From: Plotosus lineatus
Lineage: Eukaryota; Chordata; Actinopteri; Siluriformes; Plotosidae
Assembly (NCBI GenBank): GCA_024760905.1
Contig: CM045731.1
Location: 53,271,501-53,335,500 of the forward strand
Direction: 5' to 3'
DNA length: 64,000 nucleotides
Numbering within the stretch: position 1 is the stretch's first letter; each line of letters begins with the position of its first letter. Positions 24,283-45,093 of this stretch are shown piece by piece. Position numbers and translations under genes: made by a program. The notes under the pieces were generated by a model. That model was not told the DNA's origin, did no database searches, and worked only from the letters and a program-made list of their open reading frames with translations.

Positions 24283-24929
24283 TTGATGAGCAAACATCCA
24301 ACCCACCCCTCTCTAATCCCTTTCTATAGTATGAAGCACTAAATAGGTCATATTATCCCCTAGATAGGCAGCCTATGTAAGAAATAAAGTGACTAGGATT
24401 CAGTTTCCCTGGCACGCGCGCTTGGTCACCACCATTCACAATACGATACATCTCAAACACCTCTGGATTATATATGTAGGGCACTAGCAATTTCACCGGA
24501 ACTGTGTGGTTTTTAACCGTATAGTGCACCTATGTAGGGAATAGGAAGGTATTTGTAATTAGTCCATGGTGACAGGCTTGCCTGGTCAGCAGTTACTCAT
24601 TTAACAACTAATTAATGTCAGAATAGCGATTAGCAAGCAAGTAAATAAATCTATATTTGGAACAAACAAGTACTTGAGTGTTTAAAGTAAATAAATATGG
24701 ATGTCTAACAGTACTGATATCGTTCTAAGTGTTTGACCTTGTTCGTTAACATAAAAAAGCACCGGGTTGTCCAAACAAATCAATGACTATTATTAGCATA
24801 ATTGAGCTAATTTGTTAGAATTACATTGTTGAAAAAATAAGATAATCTGCTGCCTTTACCCATCTCAACGTTATCCCAGAATTACGCACTACAGTGTTAG
24901 CTTTTTGTTTGTTGGTTTTAAACGATAAA

Positions 24930-25135
24930 CGCACCAGGAGGAGCAATCCGGATCCAACCCCGTATTTTAATAAGGCTGTCAAATCCGTTCGGAATGCTAA
25001 AATCGCATTTTTCTGCTCAGATAAACAACATCTGTTTAACACCCTGCGCATCCCTGCCGCCGCCTCACTGCCTCTGTGCTGCTGTCTGAAGTGCGCGATG
25101 CATACTTCCCTACTAACTAGTATGTTCATATAGAA
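24930..25135 (-). promoter_or_regulatory. dnajc16: Candidate dnajc16 5' non-coding exon or promoter region
   Basis: The first coding exon of dnajc16 starts at an acceptor, so a non-coding first exon must lie further right. This patch is locally richer in GC and CpG (ccctgccgccgcctcactgc near 25050; gtgcgcgatgcat) than its AT-rich surroundings. Location is inference from composition only. Confidence 0.25.
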
Positions 25136-25317
25136 CGCGACAGTAGGTGGCGTACTAATTTACCACACTGTTTGTGAAGTTAGGATGCACCAAGATGCAC
25201 ACTAACCATGCGGCGAATAGAGCGATTGTGTGAGGTTGTCAAATTAAAAGCACGACAATGCAACATGGTAGTTTGAAAAGTAGGAGTGAAAAACATAAAT
25301 ATTTTTGCCAAACAGCT

Positions 25318-25520
25318 GAATCGCACCCCGAAGGGAGACTGGAGCCTATCTCCGCTGACTCTGGGAAAGGGTCGGGTACTCCCTGAACAGCTTTCATTGT
25401 AGAGCAAATCACCAAAGGACAGTTATTTCCCAACTGCCAATTAGCCTCATGTGCATACAGTACACGCATTTGTTATGTGGGAGGAAACCAGAGTACCTGG
25501 AGAAACCCCACACAAGAAAC
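25318..25520 (-). repeat. SINE B copy
   Basis: Minus-strand SINE B with 'agactggagcctatctccgc', 'ctgccaattagcctcatgtg' and 'gtgggaggaaaccagagtac'. The head is missing. Confidence 0.6.
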
Positions 25521-26085
25521 ATGCCTATCTCAATTTGACAAACCAACATAAATCCTCTGTCTAGAGAGAAAAATGAAGTCAACTCTTATTGTGTGATATA
25601 TAGCAAAAAGATTCATATATGATCTAAATGAATCGACTCTGGAGTGATTTAGAATGGAAACAAACTGTTCGATGAAAGAATCGACTCTTACTGTCCATTT
25701 CAGTTTGGGGAAATAAAGCAATAAAGATCCTTTAAAATAAATCATGAGAAAGTTGAAACATTCAACGATTATCCGATTTAGAATTTAAAACTACCCCCCA
25801 CACCCCCCTTTTTTTTAGAAATGAAAAAAATCAACTCATTGTTCAAATTGAATTGCTGTTGCATTGTCGTGCTTTTATTTTGACAATCTGACACATTCCC
25901 CTTCATCCCATGTCCCTTAAGGATAAAGCAGTTTGGCAAACGATGGAGACTGGCGCCCATCTCTGGGCCGACTCTGGGTGAAGGCAGAGTACACCCTGGA
26001 CAGCTCGCCAAGCCATCGCAGGGCAGAAACATGCTGACGGCTATGCAGCTCCTCTTGATGAAAGTCAGCAATGGTTCTTTTAGAC

Positions 26086-27652
26086 CAGGGGTTGGCAACC
26101 TGCGGCTCTTTCACCTCTCTGATGCGGTTCCATTGCTTTTAAAAATACAATGATTGTGTAGTTTACAGTGGTCGACGGGTGCAAATGCGCTTCATATACA
26201 AAAATCAAGGCATAACAAAAAACAACTGCAAAAGGAAAAGGCTGCTTATTTACTCACATTGGAAACACTCCATGGCTCCCAGGGGTAGAGAGTTAAACCA
26301 GCTTTCACCTGAATGACGGAAGAATCTGCAATGGTCGGTTACCCAGTGAGTAACCTCACAAAAATGCTCTTTTAAGGTTGAAAATTACATAGATGAGAAT
26401 TAACAGTCAGGGCAGATATTTAGTTGGTGTGGGTGGGGTGGTTTTGTGTGTGTGTTCTTGTGGACATGGCCATCATTATACTAACCAGCTACATTGAGAA
26501 TCTCAAGTGTTTTTGATCAGCTGTGTTGGTGGAGGGAGCATGTGACGGTATTGCCAAACCCTTGTGCTCATGGCAAGCAGTGTTCTCACCATCCCAGCCG
26601 CAGCGTGGCGAGCGAGAGAGATTTTTCCACCTCCAGGGTTTGTAATCCAGGAGCGGAAATCACAGCTGAAGTAAAAGGCAGTGGATGAGATTTGGTTCAT
26701 GCATAGCAATCTCCGAATTAAATAACTACCCTCCCAGTGACAAAATAAAAGACTGGGTGTGGTTCAGTCTTTACTGAGAATGAGTCAGAGCAGTATTAAG
26801 CATTTTAAAAGAATGTTTAGCACCTTCTTAAAATAAGTCTTCATATACCTTTCTGTGTTGTCATTTTTGTGAAATAAAACTATGAAAAAACAACATTAAT
26901 ATAACAAATAAAGAAAAAGAATCTACGAAGGGAGTGATGGTGAGGTAGGCTCCCCAACCTGTTAACACATCTGGCTGAACCCTGTCCCTCGCTTCGTGGG
27001 ATAGGCAGTCTTTTTCTTTATAAAAATACAAGGACTCAAACACATTCATTCATTTTCTGAACCGCTCAATTCTAATTAGGGTCATGGGGAGACTGGTGCC
27101 CATCCTAGCCAACACGGGGTGAGGGCAGAGTATACCCTGGACAGCTCGCCAGGCCATCGCAAAGCAGGAAGACGCTGACGGATATGCAGTTCCTATTGTT
27201 GAAAGTCAGCAATGGTTCTTTTCCAGCCTCACACCATAGACAGTGAGAGACACGGCCAGCCTTTAATAACCCAGTTAGCTGCACTGGTGGGACAGTGACA
27301 ACCCGTGGAGAGTGGGGCTTGAACCCCTAACATTGGAACAGTAATCCAGCACCTTCGCCTCCAGGCCACCACTGCCACAGGATTCAAACAGTCATTGGAA
27401 ATTTTCATTGAAAGTAACTTTTTATTCAATGTCTTTTTTTGAATCTAAATGTTTTTGTTGCAAGCAGAATTGTAATTTAATTGTCAATGCAGTCATTTAA
27501 ATCAATGCAACACATTGATTTTTATATTAACATGAAGGAAAAAACATTATATACAGTGTTAGTTGATTTTAAATGTAAAAAAAGAATTTGTGGCTCCCAG
27601 TGTTTTCTTTACTGTGGAAAACGGTCCGAATGGCAAAGGTTGTTGACCCCAG
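26086..27652. mobile_element. hAT non-autonomous element inserted in SINE A, itself carrying a SINE
   Basis: Ends CAGGGGTTGGCAACCTGCGG and (right, as reverse complement) CTGGGGTCAACAACCTTTGC. The 8-base flanks TTTTAGAC and TTTTACAT agree at 6 of 8 positions, and TTTTACAT is the undisturbed SINE A text. Interior shares long blocks with the 46236-47374 copy. No transposase; the short shared ORF-like stretch ([10 protein letters not shown]) is in both copies but not recognisably enzymatic. Confidence 0.85.
27043..27379 (-). repeat. Inner SINE A copy with target-site duplication
   Basis: Full-length SINE A (tail at left, tRNA head at right) in the hAT element. It is flanked by an 11-base duplication, GGACTCAAACA (27032-27042) and GGATTCAAACA (27380-27390), one mismatch. 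Confidence 0.88.
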
Positions 27653-28223
27653 TTTTACATGAACCTCACACCATAGACAGTGAGACATGGCCGGCCTTTG
27701 ACAACCCAGTTAGCTGCACGGGGGGGGGGGGGGGGGGGGCAGTGACAACCTGTTGAGGATGGGGATTCATCCCCCAACCTGAGGATCAGTGATCCAGCAC
27801 CTTTTACCACAAGGCTACCGCTGTCCCTTATGATGGTGTTTTACTCCCTATTTACTAGTCAAGTGCATTATGGGTGATTTTTGTTTGTTTTCTCATTATG
27901 AATAAAAGACAAAACACTAATAACAACAACAATAAAAAGTGCATAGTAAATGGGTTGTGGTTTTATTAATGAGGTTACGTGGTATCAGTATTTCATAGGT
28001 GAGCACACCTGTACAGGAGTACTACAAACACACCCACATCTGTACAGCCAGAACGGTTTGAACATTCGCTTTCATTTAATTTACGATATCAAGGGTACAG
28101 TATATCTGCAGTTCATCACACAAATTATTTAGTGGTTCAAAATGAGCACTTTGTTTTCTAAAAAAATAAACACAAGAAAAAACTGATTACTGTATTCACT
28201 TACACACACAGTATTTTTAACAG

Positions 28224-28225
<2 letters not shown>

Positions 28226-28264
<39 letters not shown>

Positions 28265-28272
28265 GAGAGAGA
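28226..28272. repeat. (GA)n microsatellite
   Basis: About 20 GA units in the intergenic space between dnajc16 and selenoi. The surrounding 27827-28790 shows no other recognisable feature apart from (CT)n at 28553-28576. Confidence 0.9.
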
Positions 28273-28794
28273 TGCTCTCTTCCAGTGCTCCCTGTTCCAG
28301 TGTAGAAAGGTCACATTTTTAAGGGATGATCCCAAAACGCAATCACCCTGTGAGAAAGGACACTGACAGACCTTACACTACATCCACATTATACAGTAAC
28401 CTGTTCTTCCTTCTCACCTTTATGGGGAAACTCGAGTCATTTTCAATCTGATGTCTGTCTAAAGAATGTGTAGTGTACACATGAATAGCCTTTATAACTA
28501 ATATATAACAAGTATTAGAAAAATAAGACACATGAAAATCCAACCATACGCGCTCTCTCTCTCTCTCTCTCTCTCTGTAATCTCACTTCTATTTAAAGTC
28601 TAAAGGGAAGATGTAGGAGAACTAAAAAAATCTTTTAAGTAAAAGTATTGAGGGAAATGGTTAGCAAGCTGTTTAACGGTATTTGAAAAAGAATTTCCAT
28701 GTCTGGAGAATTTGTTCCCGAAGATACAGAACATTTGAAATAATAATATAATAATAACAACAGCATGTCCACCTCACAGCAAGGTCCTTGTTTC

Positions 28795-29015
28795 AGCAAA
28801 GGTGTCCGTATGTGGAGTTTGCAAAGTTCTACCCAGGCTTGCATGTGCGCCTCTAGGCTCCGGTGACCTCCCACAGTCCAGAGTTATGCTCATTAGGCTA
28901 ATTGATCATGAATGGTTGTGTGCATGTTGGCCCTGTGATGGTCCGGCGAGCTGTTCAGGATGTATTCCACCTTCATCCAGTGGCGACAGAAATGTGGAGC
29001 CTAATAGGTTGAGAC
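28795..29015 (+). repeat. SINE B copy
   Basis: Contains 'tgtccacctcacagcaagg' just before and 'ccctgtgatggtccggcgag' inside, matching SINE B; diverged. Confidence 0.55.
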
Positions 29016-29199
29016 CGTAATCTTAAAATGTTCATAACTGAACTGTTTAGTCATTTAAAATTTTCCATAAAATTTAACATCTGCCTCTTAAATTATAATA
29101 ATCTTTCAACTAATGTTTAAATTAAATATTTTTGCACCAGTGGGCGCTGAGGACACCCTCACGGGCCTCTGGAGGATCTCGGAGGTTTCCCTTTCGCTG

Positions 29200-29201
29200 A
29201 A

Positions 29202-29232
<31 letters not shown>

Positions 29233-29266
29233 ATATATACATATATATATATATATATTTTTTTTT
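29200..29266. repeat. Poly(A) run with (TA)n
   Basis: About 29 As, then TATATATACATATATATATA. Together they look like a retroposon tail followed by a TA tract, but no body could be assigned. Confidence 0.7.
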
Positions 29267-29536
29267 AAAGAATGATTAGAACCGTAACTGCGACGAAGAT
29301 TCATCTTACATCATTAATAACATTAACTGATGGATTTCACAGAGTGAGCCTGTTTCCATGGTGACATCACAATGAAGAGTCTTGAGTTAACAATATGCTA
29401 TCTGTCTGTCTGTCTCTCTCTCACCCGCACACACACTCAAACTCCACACCACTGAAAGCTGTCAATTTCAAATAATAATAATAATGAAAACAAAAATGAA
29501 AGACTAGAAGAAATGGAAAAGGAGAAGGCTGGTGCT

Positions 29537-29542
29537 TTTATT
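29537..29542 (-). terminator. selenoi: Poly(A) signal of selenoi
   Basis: AATAAA on the minus strand within GCAATAAAAGC, 22 bases downstream of the SECIS element. It is the first hexamer after the SECIS, so it marks the likely 3' end of the selenoi mRNA near 29515. Confidence 0.6.
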
Positions 29543-29563
29543 GCGTTTAACGAACGGAGCGAG

Positions 29564-29633
29564 GTGCCACTCGCGCACTCAGAGTACGCCCGATCCAGGG
29601 TAGGGCTTTAAAGCGCACTCTTCATTCAAGCAC
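29564..29633 (-). promoter_or_regulatory. selenoi: SECIS element in selenoi 3' UTR
   Basis: On the minus strand the element shows the SECIS core: 5' ATGA (29625-29622) and 3' TGAG (29581-29578), which place G.A/A.G non-Watson-Crick pairs. The helix between them pairs AGAGTGCGC with GCGTACTCT (one G.T). An unpaired AAA lies 12 bases after the ATGA, and a second small stem GCCC/GGGC above it makes it a type II SECIS. A lower helix GTGC/GCAC can form. It is about 730 bases past the stop codon. SECIS elements recruit SECISBP2 and the Sec-specific elongation factor so that UGA is read as selenocysteine. Identified by eye; the fold was not computed. Confidence 0.85.
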
Positions 29634-30365
29634 AAATAAACTCAATAAAAGCTCACTAGTAACAAAAAAGGGGGGAGGAGATCCAAAGTTTAAAAAAAAA
29701 ATAAATTCCCACAACATCACCAGTTTAAAAAAAAATAACAACAACAACAATACAACCAAGAAGGAAAAACAAGAAGCAGTGATTGAGGTTCAGTCGTGAT
29801 ATCAGATCAAAGTTCCAGGAGCGGGTGATTCCAGCAAATGCTCTGGTTGTTCTCTGCCTGATTCTTTGAGTCTGGGCGGTTTCGTTATAGAGATATAATG
29901 CTGGAATATAAATCTGACCCAAAAACACAAGTTCACTACTTTCAATTGTCTGGGTTTGCTAAACGGTGATCCTACTTAAAATTTAAAGAAAAGATTCACT
30001 TTTTACGCTTTTAAACTAGAAATATGTCAGAAAATAAAAATAAAAATAAAATTAGAAAAAGGCAAAAATGTACAAAACCTTCCTTTATGTGACGTGTGCT
30101 ATAGTACTGAGTCATTGTGTGTGTGCGTGTGTGTGTCTCTCCCAGGCTCGCGTATTTTAACTGAATATGCATTTCCGTAGGAAACAAGTGAACCTGCTCT
30201 GCAGACACCGGAGAAGCCGAATCACCTCGACCAATCCTGTCACTCAGCGTGTCCTGGCGACAGAAGGCGCGTTCATTCAGCAGCTTATGGTTTCCTGGTT
30301 CGAGGTGTGTCTCGGCCATGATGGGTTCGGCGTTGACAGGTGAAGGAGAAGGACGCCACGACTGC

Positions 30366-41557
<11,192 letters not shown>

Positions 41558-41680
41558 GCTGACAGCAACGCCGCGGTCTGGTAGCAATCACCGGGAAAGT
41601 GAAGCCTGCAATAGGAAGCTGCCGGCGCCGACACCAACGTCTTTCCGGTCACGATCAGTCATGACTCCAAGTCGGATTTG
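41558..41680 (-). promoter_or_regulatory. selenoi: Probable selenoi 5' UTR/promoter
   Basis: The 120 bases upstream of the selenoi ATG are CpG-rich compared with their surroundings (gcaacgccgcggtctggtag; gctgccggcgccgacaccaa). The composition fits a CpG-type promoter/5' UTR. No TATA box is evident. Position and composition are the only evidence. Confidence 0.4.
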
Positions 41681-42019
41681 ACATGTTAAAATAAAAGTCC
41701 CCATGCGTAATCAGCACAGTTGTCGTTAAATATAAATTTAAATAGGTTAAATAAATTTAAAGTGCATCGCTCGATTATAGAAGGATCGATATTATTTTTA
41801 CAACCGTTCTGACAATATATAGTTGCTACAACATGTTTAAATAACAATTCTCCGAAGGCAGGGTGGATGTCAATAAACAGTTCCTGTGACACTTAGCAAC
41901 ATCCAAATTATTGTTTTAGTACTACACAGAAACATATGCACAAAAGAACATCAAAACAAAATGTTTATTCATGAATAATTTGTTCATTTAATTTGTAAAA
42001 TTTTCAACAACATGCTTAA

Positions 42020-42360
42020 TCAGGTGGCCCAGTAATAGGGTACTGGATTACCAATCCCAAGGTTGGGGGTTCAAGTCCCACTCTCAGCAGTTGTCAATGT
42101 TGTCTCTCCAGTGCAGCTAACCGGGTTATCAAAGGCCAGGTGTGTCACTCACTGTTTGTGGTGTGAGGTCCATGTAAAAGAACTATTGATGACTTTTCAA
42201 GAGTAGCTGCATAGCCATCAGTATGCTCCTGCTTTGCAATGGCCTGATGAGCTGTAAAATTTGTACATACTCTGCCCTCTCTCCAGAGTCAGCTGAGATG
42301 GGCACCAGCCTCCCTGCAACCCCAATTAGGATTAAGTAATTCAGAAAACGAATGAATGAC
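42020..42360 (+). repeat. SINE A copy, L2-like tail
   Basis: tRNA-like head (GGTTGGGGGTTCAAGTCCCA), body with 'gggttatcaaaggccagg', tail 'ggattaagtaattcagaaaa' then GAATGAATG. Between iyd and selenoi. Confidence 0.85.
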
Positions 42361-42654
42361 ACTTTAGCAGGTGCACAAGGGCTATGTAATGCTGTCTATC
42401 TGTTTGACCCTGTGGATGCATTAAGAAAAGCAAACTAAAATGAGATTTTTATAGGTTATTACAATTCATTTTTTTCTTGCCAAGATAGCGGCAGGTAAAG
42501 CGAGCTCTGAAAGTTTACTCTGAAAGAGTAAAGCGAGTGGGTTGCTGTCAGTGTCAGTTTAGCCTACTCAGAGTTAAGTACAGTACATATTATATGGAAA
42601 CTCAAGTGAACTGTGCTCTGTTAAAAAGAGTTTTTGTATACAGTATTCTATGCA

Positions 42655-43015
42655 GAAACACATTCATTTTCTGAACCACTTAAGCCTAATTAGGGTCACA
42701 GGGAGGCTGGCACCCATCTCAGCTGTCTGTAGGCGAGGGCAGGGTACACCCTATACCGATAGCTCACCAAGAAATCGTGGGCCAACACTCACAAAACAAT
42801 ACATAATCACACCTAAAGGTGCGTTGGAACAGCCAATTCACCTACTGTACATGTTTTTGAACTGTGGGAGGAAACCAGAGTACCCAGAGGAAACCCACAC
42901 AAACACAGGGACACAAACACATGCAAACTCCACACAGAAATGTCCAAAGTGAGAATCAAACCCAGGGCCTTCTTGCTGTGAGGCAGACATGTTAACCACT
43001 ACGCCACCTTGCAGA
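42655..43015 (-). repeat. SINE B copy
   Basis: Runs from tail (catt tcattttctgaaccactt) to head (cttgctgtgaggcagacatg, ttaaccactacgccacc) on the minus strand; nearly full length. Confidence 0.75.
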
Positions 43016-43049
43016 AACACACGAAAAACAAAGTAAAATTACATTTTAA

Positions 43050-44106
43050 TGTTTTATTTTCTTCCATTTTAAAGCGTAATGAGTACACAGCCTCCTCCAA
43101 GTGGCAGTGAAAAATAGTCAGTGTCTTTCTTTTGATTCAAGCGTGATCCACTCATAACTGTTTTTAAATTCATAGTTAGTGGACCATTCGGATTACACCA
43201 TTTCTTTGTTGTGGCCAAATGTACTGCATATAGACACCTGACCATCATACCAAGGTGTGCTTCTTGAAATTGGACACACACTTGTCTAGGATGAGTTTAC
43301 ATGCTGTAGTATTGCCGTTTCCTTCATTGGAACCAAACCTGTTAGTACATATACTAGTATAACATGAAAACATCTCTGTTCACAAAACACAGAAAAACAC
43401 AGTTTAGTAAAGCTGAAGTAGGGAAAAAGTGTAATATCAAAACATAAGCCCCAACCTTTCAGATGTATTGGAATACTGCTGCATGCCATTATTGTAATCA
43501 ACAATCATCAGTGCTGGACCAGTTATGCTAATGTGCCTGAATAATAGCAAATCCCAACAGTAACACCACACAGCCTTATCAAAAGAGAACGGGATATGGT
43601 ACAGACAGTATATGTTGTCACTTTAAATACTGATAACTTGTAGAGGGGACCATCCAGACAATCAGGGTTGAATGTTACACAAGATTAATATTGTTGTGAA
43701 AAGTTGAATAAACATTTATGGAAGGAGTCTCCAGTTCTAGGGCTTTGGTCAAGCAAGAGCGAGATGTCAATCTTTAATGTTTTTGGTAATTTTCCATCAT
43801 GTCAATAGAAAGTCTTCAGGACTGTGTATGAATCTCACAATGACATTCAAATGATTTAAAGCTGGGATTGGTTATGTTTTAGCTCTATACACAAACTGAC
43901 ATGGTGGCTGAAATGGTCTTTAAACCCACACAGCAATCAATAACTTAAAAAAAAACATCAGCTGTGTCCACTGTAATCCTGGATAAAAATGGACCAATCA
44001 CTGCCTTGTGGTCCTCTGGGCAATATCCATATCCAATATCTGGGCTCCCGTGTCTCCTTGCTCATCTGTGATCTAACCACGCATGAACCACCAGTCAAAG
44101 CAGAGC

Positions 44107-44145
<39 letters not shown>

Positions 44146-45093
44146 TGGGAAGGGAACATAAGAAAAAATATGTTGGGCTTTTTAACACCCAAGATGAGTG
44201 GCCCAACAGGGGGTTAGCTTATCCTGATGACATCTGGGAGTTTAACTCATCCTGGATGGGATGCTAGTCCATCGCATGTTACCTTCCCAGTATTTTTGCT
44301 AGTAGCCATTTATAGTGCTGGGTGGACAGAGGCACATTTTTTGGTGACAGCCTTGCTTAGTCAAACCCATGAGTCCAACACTCTAACCACTACACCACCA
44401 GACCCGTGGAGGGGATCATGGCCTTCTAAAGACCTCAGAGGGCAGAGGAGGGTTTAGCTGGAGCACTGAAGAGATGCTGTTTTCAAATTTTACTAGCCTT
44501 TCAAATCACCAACCCCAGTTTTGAAGATGCACCATGCAGTGCTGTTTTATGGTTTCAGACTGGTTTCGATCATAGAATTGTAAAAGTGCCACAGAAATAT
44601 TGTGAGTTACGACACCATTGTGTAGAGAATCTGATTATTATATTTTGAATTTCAGACTTAGGCAGTGGTGGCCTGGTGGTAAAGGTGCTGGATCACTGAT
44701 CCCAAGCTAGTGAGTTAGCCTCAAATGTATGTCTTCTAAACTTAAGGGTATAAAAATGAGTGGGACAGCTTCCATATGGTATGGAAGATGGACTTTTTTT
44801 AATTTTCAAAGTGCGTTTGCCTCGCTAACTTCAAAATCAACTGGAGCGAGGGAAAGTACGTATTATTTTCTATCCCAGATTTTCTGTATGCTTAAAGGTA
44901 GGAAGTGCTGTTAGGGGCTTTAATAGCTCACCCAGGATATAAACATTTTGTTGTTTACAAAAATATGACCAGATCAGACAATTTCCAGCCCTGGCTGTAG
45001 TACTGTAATTTCAATCTTTTTTTTTTTTAACCCAAAGTCTGTTACAGACACATTGTAAAACTAAACAATAAAACAGGTGACGTCTCATTGCTG
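43050..45093 (-). other. iyd: iyd 3' UTR and downstream intergenic region
   Basis: Downstream of the iyd stop. AATAAA (minus strand) occurs at about 43053-43058, but nearer signals could be used. Contains a (GT)n tract at 44109-44148, a SINE C copy (44170-44405) and a partial SINE A head near 44660-44710. No gene seen. Confidence 0.4.
44170..44405 (-). repeat. tRNA-headed SINE, family C
   Basis: Minus-strand family C: 'tggatgggatgctagtccat', 'ccatttatagtgctgggtgg', head 'ctctaaccactacaccacca'. Diverged and with small internal deletions. Confidence 0.65.

Larger units (their letters stand above)
25935..27826 (-). repeat. Outer SINE A copy, split by a hAT insertion
   Basis: Two SINE A parts: 25935-26085 (tail and body) and 27653-27826 (rest of body and tRNA head), both minus orientation. 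They rejoin exactly where intact SINE A copies read 'ggttcttttacatgcctcac'. The gap holds the hAT element at 26086-27652. Confidence 0.85.

Noticed and set aside
26494..26709. Conserved [14 protein letters not shown] ORF shared with 46788-47009
   Set aside because: The similarity is between two copies of the same non-autonomous hAT, frames differ beyond the shared stretch, and no transposase motif is present.
30011..30319. SECIS candidates directly after the selenoi stop
   Set aside because: TGA-type quartets near 30240 and 30220 lack the apical AA at 10-13 bases and a pairing helix. The site at 29564-29633 satisfies all criteria.
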